Assembly: GCA_964364175.1 (NCBI GenBank)
Contig: CAYILR010000003.1
Span: 71,703 to 135,702 of the forward strand
Length of the DNA stretch: 64,000 bases
Direction of reading: 5' to 3'
From: CAYILR01 sp964364175
Lineage (GTDB): Bacteria; Bdellovibrionota; UBA1018
The translations under genes and the position numbers were made by a program. This document shows positions 1-9,500 of the stretch, one piece after another (positions within the stretch are counted from its first letter, which is position 1; every line of letters begins with the position of its first letter). A model generated the notes under the pieces. That model was given only the letters and a program-made list of their open reading frames with translations. It was not told where the DNA came from and ran no database searches.

Positions 1-933
1 TACATCTCCGCCAACAGCGTCGACGGCGACAGCGGGATGATCACCTACACCCAGTGGCTCAACCGCGAAGGCAAACTCGAAGCCGATCTCACCGTCACCA
101 AACTCGGCGAAGAAAAATTCCTCGTCGTCGTCACCGATACGATGCACCGGCACGCAGAGACTTGGATGAAGCGACACTTCCCCGAGGGCGTGCATGCCAT
201 CGTCACCGACGTGACTTCAGGCTACGGCCAGCTCAATGTTCAGGGCCCTCGCTCGCGTGAGTTGCTGCAATCGATTACGACTACGGATCTCTCGAACGAG
301 ACATTTCCCTTTAGAACCGCACGAGAAATCGACATTGGATTTGCGCGCGTACTCTGCGTGCGAATCACCTACCTGGGCGAACTCGGATACGAACTCTACA
401 TCCCCGCCGAGCAAGCCGTACACGTCTACGATCGCGTCGTCGAAGCCGGGAAAAAATTCGACCTCCGTCATGCGGGCTTAAAAGCACTGGCTAGCCTGCG
501 GATGGAAAAAGGCTATCGTGATTACGGCCACGACATCGACAACACCGACAATGCTTTTGAAACGGGATTGGGATTTGCAGTCGATCTGAAAAAACCAGAT
601 TTCCTCGGCCGCGAAAAAGCCCTCGAGCAAAAAGCTGCCGTGCCGATGACTCGCAGGTTAGTGCAAATCTTGGTGCTCGATCCCGAGCCCCTGATGTACC
701 ACGCCGAAGTCATTCGCAGAAATGGCCGCCCCGTAGGCTACACTCGCGCAGCTTCTTATGGATTTACTCTAGGCGGTGCTGTGGGATTGGCCATGATCGA
801 GGCAGGCGAGCCTGTAGACGCCACCTACATGTCGTCAGGCACCTGGGAAGTCGAAATCGCGGGAAAACTCTATCCTTGCCGTGCTTCGCTCAGGCCGCTT
901 TATGATCCTGAGATGAAGCGGATCAAGAGTTAG
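1..933 (+). CDS. GcvT-type folate-binding protein, C-terminal part (sarcosine/dimethylglycine dehydrogenase-like), partial
   Basis: The reading frame is open from the first base of the window, so the 5' end lies outside; 310 residues are visible. The sequence matches the aminomethyltransferase (GcvT) fold: the segment YTQWLNREGKLEADLTVTKL near the start, then GYELYIPAE, RMEKGYRDYGHDI and the C-terminal barrel region. Known relatives with this opening are dimethylglycine and sarcosine dehydrogenases, in which an N-terminal FAD oxidoreductase is followed by this tetrahydrofolate-binding half. The oxidoreductase half would be upstream and cannot be seen, so a stand-alone GcvT paralogue is not excluded. 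The role would be demethylation of a glycine derivative with transfer of the one-carbon unit to folate. Confidence 0.75.
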   Translation, partial: YISANSVDGDSGMITYTQWLNREGKLEADLTVTKLGEEKFLVVVTDTMHRHAETWMKRHFPEGVHAIVTDVTSGYGQLNVQGPRSRELLQSITTTDLSNETFPFRTAREIDIGFARVLCVRITYLGELGYELYIPAEQAVHVYDRVVEAGKKFDLRHAGLKALASLRMEKGYRDYGHDIDNTDNAFETGLGFAVDLKKPDFLGREKALEQKAAVPMTRRLVQILVLDPEPLMYHAEVIRRNGRPVGYTRAASYGFTLGGAVGLAMIEAGEPVDATYMSSGTWEVEIAGKLYPCRASLRPLYDPEMKRIKS

Positions 934-1090
934 AACCATCCTAATCGTCCAAATGCTAAGAATATATGCTCCACCTCAAACAACCCTGAAGAGTGGTTAT
1001 TTTTTAGTCACTTGCCCAAAGAGTAGGCCTTTTAAGGCTATATTAAATAAATATTATTCAATAAAATCAAAATTTTACAATCACCCCAGA

Positions 1091-1107
1091 TGGCATATCG
1101 ATTGCAA
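1091..1107 (+). promoter_or_regulatory. Sigma-54 (-24/-12) promoter, copy 1
   Basis: TGGCATATCGATTGCAA has the invariant GG and GC of RpoN promoters with exactly ten bases between them (GG at 1092-1093, GC at 1104-1105). Transcription would start near 1117, giving a leader of about 13 nt that holds the GAGAGG ribosome site and ends at the ATG at 1130. The same site, in the same position, precedes the paralogue at 2642. Confidence 0.7.
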
Positions 1108-1129
1108 CTGTGTGCCTAGAGAGGTTTCC

Positions 1130-1909
1130 ATGAAAAAACTGATTTTTGTCATTTCGATGAGTTTGGTACCAAGTTCAGCGTTTGCTGAAGAACATTCAGT
1201 AGAAGATTTCGTCAAGGAAACCGTGCCACGGACCTTCATGCCGGCAAGTTTGGAAGATCACCTAGGGCTGTATGAGCAGGAACACCTTTCCAATCTCAAT
1301 CTCAAAATAACTGCTAATAGCGATCTAACTGCAGACCATTTCATCTTTCTTTCAAAAGATCCAAAATCAAAAAAAATAAATGCTTATGAATTGATCTATT
1401 CGATCCGATCCAATGATCCAGAAACCACCTGTCAGGTACATACCACCATGTTTTTTGAAAACCCAATCACTGAAGCAGAATTCGGACTCAGTGCTAACGG
1501 TAAGTTCAACCAATATCTCCATATTGCCAAAGGATTTCGGATTACAATCGGAAAAAATGCAGTCTTGGCGGATGGTCATCCAGAAGAGAACTCATCTCTA
1601 TTTTATTTCAATGATCGTCATAGAGCCGTCAACAAAGCAACTCTCCTCGGCCCAGACGACTTAGTTTCTTTGAAGTGTTTTCATAGCAACGATCCAGAAC
1701 GCAGAGCCATCAACTTGAGAAATAAGACTCTCGCCGAATTGAAAAAATACATCGGACAAGCCTTCAAAATTGAAGCTCGTAAAACATCGACGCCCTATAC
1801 TCAGAATCCTGCCGCTTCGCTACTCAATAGCTCGGATAAAAAACCAAGCATGACGACCGAGCGCCTGCTCATGGATGCAACTACTAAAACCAGCGTGGGC
1901 GCGATATAG
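1130..1909 (+). CDS. Secreted protein of unknown function, sigma-54-promoted paralogue 1
   Basis: 259 residues starting at the ATG behind AGAGAGG; an upstream in-frame ATG exists but has no ribosome site and would bury the signal peptide. The N-terminus (MKKLIFVISMSLVPSSAFAEE) is a clear Sec signal peptide with an AFA cleavage motif. I recognise no domain. Two cysteines lie far apart in the mature chain, compatible with a disulfide. The last residues (LLMDATTKTSVGAI) are almost identical to the end of the protein encoded at 2642-3334, and leader, promoter and signal peptide are also shared, so the two are diverged duplicates. Likely periplasmic or exported; function unknown. Confidence 0.8.
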   Translation: MKKLIFVISMSLVPSSAFAEEHSVEDFVKETVPRTFMPASLEDHLGLYEQEHLSNLNLKITANSDLTADHFIFLSKDPKSKKINAYELIYSIRSNDPETTCQVHTTMFFENPITEAEFGLSANGKFNQYLHIAKGFRITIGKNAVLADGHPEENSSLFYFNDRHRAVNKATLLGPDDLVSLKCFHSNDPERRAINLRNKTLAELKKYIGQAFKIEARKTSTPYTQNPAASLLNSSDKKPSMTTERLLMDATTKTSVGAI

Positions 1910-2003
1910 CGGGAACAATCCGCTCGTGCTCTTGACTTGAAAAAAAATCCATCTTGGATAAGATGGTATTCAAGATATCCAAAAGCCTCTGAAATTCACG
2001 ACC

Positions 2004-2489
2004 ATGACCAAAAAACTCCTGATTGAAGCTATTTTAAATCAGTTGAGAAAAGAAATTCAAGCGCTCGAGCTTTCTGCACAGGCAGCACACGCCGCCGCAA
2101 CTCACGAGGAAAGCAAAGCCGAAGATTCACACGACACTCGTGGTCTCGAAGCTTCTTATCTCGCTGGAGCTCAAAACGCTCGCATCGAGACTCTCAAAAA
2201 AAATCTGACCTACTATCAATTCACTGAATTTCGCGACTTTCAGCCCAACCAGTCGATTGGGCCTGGCGCATTGATCGAGATCAACTCAGAGGCTGGCAAG
2301 CCTTCCTATTATTTCTTGGTGAGTCAGTCGGGGGGAATGACAGTTTCGTTGGATGGCATCAAGATTTTGGTGATTACCCCCCAGGCACCCCTAGGTGAAG
2401 CATTACTCGATCGGCACGTTGGAGACGAAATCGAAGTCGAGACCCAGAACGCCGGAACCCGGGAATACGAGATCATTTCAGTGATCTAG
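2004..2489 (+). CDS. GreA/GreB-family transcript elongation factor-like protein
   Basis: 161 residues. An N-terminal helical region contains the signature HDTRGLEASYLAGAQNAR, typical of the short GreAB-like family, followed by a C-terminal FKBP-like beta domain (GALIEINSEAGKPSYYFLVSQSGG...). Gre factors bind the secondary channel of RNA polymerase and stimulate transcript cleavage. This variant has a shorter, divergent coiled coil than GreA, so cleavage activity is not assured. The ATG has only a weak ribosome site. It sits between the two sigma-54-promoted paralogues, apparently as an independent unit. Confidence 0.75.
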   Translation: MTKKLLIEAILNQLRKEIQALELSAQAAHAAATHEESKAEDSHDTRGLEASYLAGAQNARIETLKKNLTYYQFTEFRDFQPNQSIGPGALIEINSEAGKPSYYFLVSQSGGMTVSLDGIKILVITPQAPLGEALLDRHVGDEIEVETQNAGTREYEIISVI

Positions 2490-2600
2490 GGAGACCCTAA
2501 AAAGTGTAAATTTTTTAGACACCTGGACAAAGACTAGTCCTTTAACGTCCTGTTAAAGAAATTTTATTTAACAAAATCAGCGTTTTACAACCACTCTGAA

Positions 2601-2617
2601 TGGCATATGGATTGCAA
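2601..2617 (+). promoter_or_regulatory. Sigma-54 (-24/-12) promoter, copy 2
   Basis: TGGCATATGGATTGCAA is a near copy of the element at 1091-1107, with GG at 2602-2603 and GC at 2614-2615, ten bases apart. The flanking 100 bases upstream (the TTTTTTAG block, the TTTTACAA block) and the leader CCTAGAGAGGTTTC are also conserved between the copies. Predicted start of transcription near 2627. Confidence 0.7.
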
Positions 2618-2641
2618 CTCTGTGTACCTAGAGAGGTTTCT

Positions 2642-3334
2642 ATGAAAAAATTATTTTTTGTTATGTTACTGGGTTTGGTTTCGAGTTCGGCGTTAGCTGA
2701 GGATGGAACTGTTTCCGACAACTTGCCTCTCAGCCAAGTCAAGCAGATCCGCCTTTATTCAACAAAACCCATTTCGACTCGATCAAAAATCGATTTCAAA
2801 TTCAGTGATCGAAAAAGCTGCACCCTGCAATTTCTCAGTGACACTCCCCAACTGAATCTCCCTGCTTATCGAACCTTCGTTTTAGAAAATGCGGGCCCAG
2901 AAAATGGAAAGACCTACCATCAAGATACTTTTGTTAATGAACTCCGAACGGATGAAAATCTCTCTGCCTTGGTCAGACTCAAAAGCAACGGGGGCCTTTC
3001 ACCCGAAGGGCTAGCTATTAGCAATATGTTGCTGACCTGCATCGATTTCTCTGACGAAAAAACCGTGACCGTGGGAGATTTGAAAAAAGCACTTGGATCT
3101 GACTTTATGTTGGGGATCGAACCCCAAAAACAAGCCTCAATCAAAGAACTTCTAGATGACCTCAATCCTCTTCCCAAAATTCGGGAATTTTTGCGAAACA
3201 AGCAAAGCTCCGGCCAAAACAGCCATGTTCAAGAGCAAGCTGTTTCTCTGAGGAACGATCCAGTCAAGCTCCCAGGCTCAGCAGACCGCTGGCTCATGGA
3301 TGCCGCAGCAAAAACCAGCGTTGGTGCGATCTAA
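2642..3334 (+). CDS. Secreted protein of unknown function, sigma-54-promoted paralogue 2
   Basis: 230 residues from the ATG behind GAGAGG. The signal peptide MKKLFFVMLLGLVSSSALAED is nearly the same as in the protein at 1130-1909, and the C-terminal tail WLMDAAAKTSVGAI is shared. The middle has diverged strongly, though both have a cysteine in a short beta-like stretch (KSCTLQFL here) and a second late cysteine (LLTCIDFSD). No known domain recognised. The conserved ends with a variable middle suggest an exported protein whose tail makes a fixed contact. Confidence 0.8.
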   Translation: MKKLFFVMLLGLVSSSALAEDGTVSDNLPLSQVKQIRLYSTKPISTRSKIDFKFSDRKSCTLQFLSDTPQLNLPAYRTFVLENAGPENGKTYHQDTFVNELRTDENLSALVRLKSNGGLSPEGLAISNMLLTCIDFSDEKTVTVGDLKKALGSDFMLGIEPQKQASIKELLDDLNPLPKIREFLRNKQSSGQNSHVQEQAVSLRNDPVKLPGSADRWLMDAAAKTSVGAI

Positions 3335-3378
3335 TTTCGCTTCGAAACTGACTTCGACTGAGATATACTCGGGTCAGT

Positions 3379-3693
3379 TTGAATATAAAAAGCATTTTCT
3401 GCTACACGATGTTTTTGGTCATATTACTTTTCGGAGCAACCTCATTGCTTTCCGTTTGGGATCGCGATCTGCCCTCCGCAATATCCACATCCATCGTCGA
3501 TGGGAACTCTGATGTCGAGGACACAGACGATTTCTCACCGCAAGAAGATGAACTGAAAAAACTCGCAACCCTTCCGCAAGAGCAGGCGGCTTACTCTCCC
3601 CTGCTGATTGATATCCTACCGATGACGCTTGCCAAAATATTGGACAGCACCATACTCGATCCCACCACGGAACCCCCTATATTTCGCATTTAA
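3379..3693 (+). CDS. Small membrane-anchored or secreted hypothetical protein
   Basis: 104 residues from a TTG, or 94 from the ATG at 3409. The N-terminus has one hydrophobic segment (MFLVILLFGATSLLSV), followed by an acidic region rich in Asp, Glu and Pro. It lies 45 bp behind the second paralogue on the same strand and may be cotranscribed. No ribosome site stands out and no homologue is recognised. Confidence 0.4.
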   Translation: MNIKSIFCYTMFLVILLFGATSLLSVWDRDLPSAISTSIVDGNSDVEDTDDFSPQEDELKKLATLPQEQAAYSPLLIDILPMTLAKILDSTILDPTTEPPIFRI

Positions 3694-3756
3694 TCCGTCA
3701 TTGATCTAATTTCTCACTCGATTTAAATTTTTAACTTTCTAAGAAAAGAGCATTTT

Positions 3757-5970
3757 ATGCGATTGAATCAGTTTTTACATACAGATTTTGGAGTCAAAAA
3801 ACTTCTACCCGAATGGAAGAAATTTTTCTCAAAGCAGTACCTACGCGAGGACTTTTTTGCCGGTATCATGGTGGCTTGTGCTGCCGTTCCGCTCTCGCTA
3901 GCCATCGCACTTGCCTCGGGGGTCAAACCCGAGATCGGGTTGGTCAGCGCGATTGTTGGCAGCGTTTTCTGCGCCCTCTTTGGTGGCACGAGACTATCGG
4001 TCAGCGGTCCAGCAGCAGCCATGACAGTCTTGATCGCCTCAGTGGTGCAAGAATACGGAGTCGGCGGACTGCTCGTCGTGGGGTTTGGATGTGGACTGCT
4101 CCAACTTCTCACTGGGTTTTTCGATCTCGGCAGGCTGATCCGATTCGTTCCTGCTCCTGTGATCGAAGGATTCATCGCTGGAATTGGGGCCATCATTCTC
4201 ATCGGGCAATTGCCTAGGGCCTTGGGGCTTCCAGCGCCAGACCAAGCTCACGTGTTCAGCGTGATTTCGCATATTTTTGATCTATTTCACGAAGCCAAAC
4301 CTGCTGCAGCCTTCCTTGCGGTAGGAACCATCGGTTTTACAGCATCTCTGCTTCGTTTTTCTCCAAAATTTCCTGCCTCGCTTGCTGCGGTTCTACTCTT
4401 TTCTCTTTGTTCCTACCTCATGGGATTTCACGTCGAACTGATTGGCCACATTCCCAATCGATTGCCCACGCCTCATTTTCCGCCACTCCCTAGCGAAGGC
4501 CTGCTGTCGCTGATGGGAACCACTCTCGCTGTTTACACCCTAGCTTCGCTCGAAACACTCCTCTCCTCCAGCGCAATGGACAAACTCACCCAAGGACGGA
4601 CCGATCCTCATGATCCGGATCAAGAGATGATCGGCCAGGGCCTCGCCAATATGGCAGTCACTCTTTTCGGCGGCATTCCGGTGACTGGTGTGATCACCCG
4701 CTCTGCCCTCAACGTTCAGGCAGGCGCACGCACTCGGCGCTCGGCGCTCATTCACGCATTTTTCCTAACTTTGACGATCTACCTGCTTTCCTCTTGGATC
4801 GCACAAATTCCGATTGCAGTTTTGGCAGGAGTTCTCTTGTTCGTCGCCCTCCGGATGATCAACCCTAGCCCGCTCATTGAGCTTTGGCGCTCCTCCAAAT
4901 CTGACGCAGGCATTTATGCTGTCACCTTTCTGATTATTGTCTTCGTCGACTTGTTGGCCGGCGTGCAGGCGGGACTCATGGCCGCGCTCCTGATCGCAGC
5001 CATTCGGCTGGGACAAACTCGATCGTTGGTCCACTTTTCCAGGGGAGACGGACCTTGCCAAGTCGGGATCGCGGGTCCGCTGACCTTCATGTCGTCTTCA
5101 AAAATCGAGCTAATTCGCCAGCGCCTCATCAAGGAAGACTTGCAGAAAGGGCTCGTGTTCGATTTGTCCGCAGTGACGACTGTCGATACATCCGGTGTAG
5201 GGCAGTTTATGGAACTACTCAAACAGCTGATCGATCAAAAAGCTCCCATCACCTTACAAGGAACCCCAATTGAGTGTGAACGAATGCTGCTCTCGCTTGA
5301 TCGCAAAGGAGTGATAGAAAAACTATTTAATACACAAAATCAATTAAGCCCGATCAATCGGCTGATCTACGGTGTAGAGCGATTTCGGCGTGAATCTCGC
5401 CCGCAGTATCAATCTTTGCTAAATAAATTGGCTGAGGCGCAAAAGCCGCACACCCTCTTTATTACCTGCTCCGACAGTCGAATTCACCCCAACCTCATCA
5501 CGAGCACCGACCCGGGAGAGCTCTTCATCGTCAGGAACGTGGGGAACATCATCCCTCCTTTTGGTGCCGATCAGCTTCCGTCCGAGGGAGCGGCCCTTGA
5601 ATTTGCAGTCTCAGTCTTGGAGGTCAGCCAGATTGTTCTTTGTGGGCATTCGCAATGCGGAGCCATCAAAGAAACTCGATCGGGTCATATCTTTGAACCC
5701 GAACAAGCCAGTCAGCTGCCGAGCGTCTCCCAATGGCTAGGTGACATCCGGCATCTCATTCAAAGTCTGCCATCCGGGAGCACGGTCAACGAAGCATCAC
5801 AGGCCAATGTGATGCATCAGATCGCCAACCTAAAAACCTACCCAGCAGTCTTGGACAAACTCAAGAGTGGAAAACTGCAAATTCACGCATGGTTCTATGA
5901 TTTAGAAAAATCGGACATCGAGGAGTGGAGCGAAGCCAAAAAATCTTTCGTGCCACTCGGCTCGCGCTAA
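3757..5970 (+). CDS. SulP-family anion permease fused to beta-carbonic anhydrase
   Basis: 737 residues. Residues 1 to about 420 form a SulP/SLC26 transporter with many membrane segments; about 430-545 is a STAS domain (FDLSAVTTVDTSGVGQF). From about 560 the chain is a beta-class carbonic anhydrase with the zinc and catalytic motifs CSDSR (about 571) and CGHSQCG (about 628-634). Known SulP-carbonic anhydrase fusions are taken to carry bicarbonate, with the enzyme interconverting bicarbonate and CO2 at the inner mouth. The linked carboxylase operon at 28.7-32.4 kb uses bicarbonate, which is suggestive only. The stop codon lies inside a 29-bp tandem duplication. Confidence 0.93.
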   Translation: MRLNQFLHTDFGVKKLLPEWKKFFSKQYLREDFFAGIMVACAAVPLSLAIALASGVKPEIGLVSAIVGSVFCALFGGTRLSVSGPAAAMTVLIASVVQEYGVGGLLVVGFGCGLLQLLTGFFDLGRLIRFVPAPVIEGFIAGIGAIILIGQLPRALGLPAPDQAHVFSVISHIFDLFHEAKPAAAFLAVGTIGFTASLLRFSPKFPASLAAVLLFSLCSYLMGFHVELIGHIPNRLPTPHFPPLPSEGLLSLMGTTLAVYTLASLETLLSSSAMDKLTQGRTDPHDPDQEMIGQGLANMAVTLFGGIPVTGVITRSALNVQAGARTRRSALIHAFFLTLTIYLLSSWIAQIPIAVLAGVLLFVALRMINPSPLIELWRSSKSDAGIYAVTFLIIVFVDLLAGVQAGLMAALLIAAIRLGQTRSLVHFSRGDGPCQVGIAGPLTFMSSSKIELIRQRLIKEDLQKGLVFDLSAVTTVDTSGVGQFMELLKQLIDQKAPITLQGTPIECERMLLSLDRKGVIEKLFNTQNQLSPINRLIYGVERFRRESRPQYQSLLNKLAEAQKPHTLFITCSDSRIHPNLITSTDPGELFIVRNVGNIIPPFGADQLPSEGAALEFAVSVLEVSQIVLCGHSQCGAIKETRSGHIFEPEQASQLPSVSQWLGDIRHLIQSLPSGSTVNEASQANVMHQIANLKTYPAVLDKLKSGKLQIHAWFYDLEKSDIEEWSEAKKSFVPLGSR

Positions 5971-6011
5971 GCTGCCATCAAACACTTGGCTCGCGCTAAG
6001 CTGCCATCAAA
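5954..6011. repeat. 29-bp perfect-like tandem duplication across two convergent gene ends
   Basis: Two adjacent 29-bp units, 5954-5982 and 5983-6011, differ at one base (CACTC versus CACTT) and share GGCTCGCGCTAAGCTGCC. Each unit holds GCTAAG, which carries TAA on the plus strand and TAG on the minus strand. The first unit ends the SulP-carbonic anhydrase gene and the second ends the phosphatase gene. Confidence 0.9.
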
Positions 6012-6553
6012 ACAGAGGAGCACGTTTTCAATTTCCGAGCGTGCTCCCAATAAAAATTTTCGAGTTCTTGGAATTGCCAAGCCGGCTTGTATCCCATCGA
6101 TCTCCACTCGGCATAAGCTTGCTCGGGCGTCCAACCTTGATATTTGACTCGATAGAGCGCCGAAATCATCCCGGTCCGGTCTCTGCCAAAGTAACAATGA
6201 ATGAACACAGGCTGCAATTCTGCACGATTCATCAATTCCAAAATCTGATCTACACGGGCCGCACTGGGCGCTCCCAAAGCGGGGGGAATCGGCAGATTAA
6301 TAAACTCAATGCCTGACTTCGCGAGCAACTCTTCTTCGCCTCGAACATTCCATGGCATGGTCTCAAAGCTGATAATCGTTTTGATTTTCAAAGTATCAAG
6401 AAGAGCCAAGTCCTTGAAATCCTCTGGCTTCGATCCTCGATAAATAGCACCTGACTCAATCGTAGCCAGATTCTTGATTTCTGCGTGAGCTGTCGAAGTA
6501 AAAACAGCAGAAGTAAAAACTAAAAGCGGTAGCAAAAAGCTAAAAAATGTCAT
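5996..6553 (-). CDS. Secreted dual-specificity/tyrosine phosphatase-like protein
   Basis: 185 residues with a signal peptide (cleavage near AHAE). The P-loop HCYFGRDR fits the C-x5-R signature of protein tyrosine phosphatases (Cys120, Arg126). An aspartate-containing loop expected upstream is less clear: the NLPIPPALGAPS stretch lies where the general acid usually sits. Family members act on phosphotyrosine, phosphoinositides or inositol phosphates; an exported one may work in the periplasm or on foreign substrates. It is last in a minus-strand series behind the 1150-residue protein (44 bp gap). Confidence 0.85.
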   Translation of the reverse strand: MTFFSFLLPLLVFTSAVFTSTAHAEIKNLATIESGAIYRGSKPEDFKDLALLDTLKIKTIISFETMPWNVRGEEELLAKSGIEFINLPIPPALGAPSAARVDQILELMNRAELQPVFIHCYFGRDRTGMISALYRVKYQGWTPEQAYAEWRSMGYKPAWQFQELENFYWEHARKLKTCSSVLMAA

Positions 6554-6597
6554 TCCATACCCCCAAACACGGGGCTAGCACGAGGTCAGCGTGGAGA

Positions 6598-9500
6598 TCA
6601 AGGCTTCTGAGGCGCAGGAATGATCTTGGATCCAGTATAATTGTGCGTTAGCAGCGAAGCGCAGGTGTGAGTCACCCCTTTGACCGCGGGCATCCAACCA
6701 AAAAGCTCATCGATTTTCTGAATCCCCAAATACACCCACTCAGTGGGTGTATTGCCCCCAAAAATAATGCGCGACAACGATCGCGTTCCAAACTGAGCCG
6801 TCGTCATATGTTCGAAATTAGTCAGGAAACTTCCCAGTAAGTTGGTATAAATCCGATCAAAAATATTGAAGACCAGCCTTCGTTTGGTGACCTTTTTATT
6901 GAAAAATTCCAGGACCCGCGGATGCGACCGCAACTTCTCCGGGAAGTCTTTGAGGTCGTAATAAGCAGCAAGCTCAAATCCCTGTTCGACCTTCATCGAA
7001 AATCCACCCAGAGGCAACAAGTACGCGCTCAAATATCCCATGAGATAAATATCCAAATCAAATCGCCCCAGGGTCAGCAAATTCGTAGCCATCATCAAAA
7101 CAAACGCTGCAGGCATATTGGCCCAAATAATCCGTAGGTATTGTTTCTCGTTCTTCCACCAACTGTTTTTGGGATCAGCAAAAGCTTTTTTCAAATACCA
7201 GGAGAAGAATCCTTTTTTCGCGTCAGGGCCTTCGGGAACTTGTCCGAAATCATCATTATGAAACTCATCTTGCTGCAATTTGTACCAAACGTCTCCAAGG
7301 ACTCCCATGATCACACCAGTCAAGTAGCCGGTTCCGAAAATATATTTTGAGAGGTAGAACCAAGAATCACTGCTGAACATCTGATCCTGAATGGGCATCA
7401 AAAATCCGGAAGTGATTCCGGCGAAACACAGGAAATTGAGAATCAGTCCCAACGGCTTATCAATGACATTCGCGGCAATCATCGAACGAACCGCACGCCC
7501 CATGGCCAACGGATCTTTCATCTGCCTCGCCACTGACATCAGTCGAGACACCTGTGGATTGCGATCTGGATCGACCTTTGCAATGAAGTGATCTCGAAAC
7601 GCGATTTTGGCAGCATCAACGCGCGGGGAAAACAGCCGCTCTTTCGCTTCTTTTTTGATACGCTCGAATACAGTGCCATCGTCACGAACCAGAGCATCTG
7701 CATCGACTGTTTCCGGAGCCAGCTCCTGAATGTGAGCCAAAGTCAGCTCTTTCAATCGCCCTGGCGTCAATTCCAGATCTACGGGAATTTGCGCACCGTT
7801 TTTTCGCGCCAGGCTTTTCAAAAACGAAGTCATCGCAGAATCAAAAAGCTCCTCAGAGTATAACCGAAACACGAGCCGTTGCTCCTTGCTAAGCAAGTCC
7901 AATTGCTCAGCATCGATGTACGCCGAGTCCGGCCGCTCCTCGGTCCAAGCGCGCAGTTTCTCGTGTGTCTGCATCCACGGAATCATCGCATGGTGGGCTC
8001 TCTGAATTGCAGCCTCACGGATTTTGGCTTCCACCCCAAGGATGCGATCCTCCCAAGCTCTCAGGGCCTCAAGTTGCTGACGAGCAGAACCTCCATTTTT
8101 CCAACTACGGCCCTTCCAGCGCATGGCAATCTCTTGCACCCAGTTGCGAGTGCCGCCGTTCCACTCAGATGGAACAATCAGATCAGCCCCTTTTTTTCGT
8201 GCTGAACCTTTGAGAATCGTGCTCATGTACTTGGGGTACATCAAGTAGGTCATCCAAATCGTGGGTCGAAACAAAAACGACCTCAAAGCGAACCAACCGT
8301 TTTGAATATGAGTGTAGGTGGCTCCAGATAAACTCAAAGAAGCATAACTAAAGAAAAAATGTCCCAGTGCTTGGCGAAATGTCGAAATTTGAGAATCTGA
8401 TTTTTTCTCAAGCTTTTTGAGGAATCCCCAATCGCGAATTTTCCCGACGAACTTTTGTGCCCAGCTCTGATGCTCGGTTTCGATCTGAGCGAGAATTTCG
8501 CTCACTTGCACTTCGTCTTCAGGAGTAAACACAGCCCGCTCCGAATTCAATTTTTTGGACTCGGCACCCGCAAGTATTTTGATATAATTTTCTTTTCTCT
8601 CTTTTTCACGCGTGATGAACCAATTTTTAAACCGACCGGACTCAGAAAGATCCGCTTTCCGTAAATCCTTAACCAACGCCACTGTGTTCGTAATCACATG
8701 CGGCATTCCGAGCGTCAGATAGAGAGTCGTAAAAATCGCCGAGATCCCGACCAATGCTCGCGGCAGTCTTTCGGGAGATAAATAAGCATCATAGATCAAA
8801 CCCGGATTCGTCATCCACGCCGTCGTGGTGTGACCCGACAGCGACGCCATAGTGCCTATGTCACTCCCCTTGGCCATGATCACATCCAGAATCGTCCGAG
8901 TCACATTGAGCGACTGGTACAGATAACGCGTCACAGATTCCGGATACAGATAACCGAGCACTGCTGATCCAGCGATTGCAGCTCCCAGCGCGCCATATCG
9001 AACTGCTGGACGAGCCAAAATGTTTTTCAAACCGTCCTTCATCAAGCCCGCACGCACCATCGCAACTGCTTGAGCAATCTTGATCGGCGCATCCCGGTGA
9101 GGCAGAGTCAGACGCTGCCAAAGCAGCTGAACCCGCGCACTCAGCTTACGCTCCATCGCAGTCTGTTTTTGCACGGTCTGAATAGCTTTTTTGACCTGAT
9201 CGGATTCTTGAAGCTGGCTGATGGTTGCCAACCGATCCCGCATATTGCCCGCAATCGTCAGACCTCGAATCGGATTGTCATCGAGGTTTTGGATTTGCTC
9301 GACCATGCCTTCGCTGGCGAGTTCAATGGCTTGATTGAAATAGCTGTCGAAGTCTTCTAGTAAATCACCTAGATCGGTGTAAGAATCCGGATCGACGAGG
9401 TTGGCCGTGAACCGAAACGCCACCTGTTGAAGATTCGAATAAAAATTCAAAATTTCCGGGCCGATTTGAAACTCACCCGCTTGTAGATAAAATCGACCAG

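Noticed and set aside
8861..9121. Cys/Ser-rich small minus-strand frame within the 1150-residue gene
   Set aside because: Same-strand frame inside a long open gene; no start signal and no independent support.
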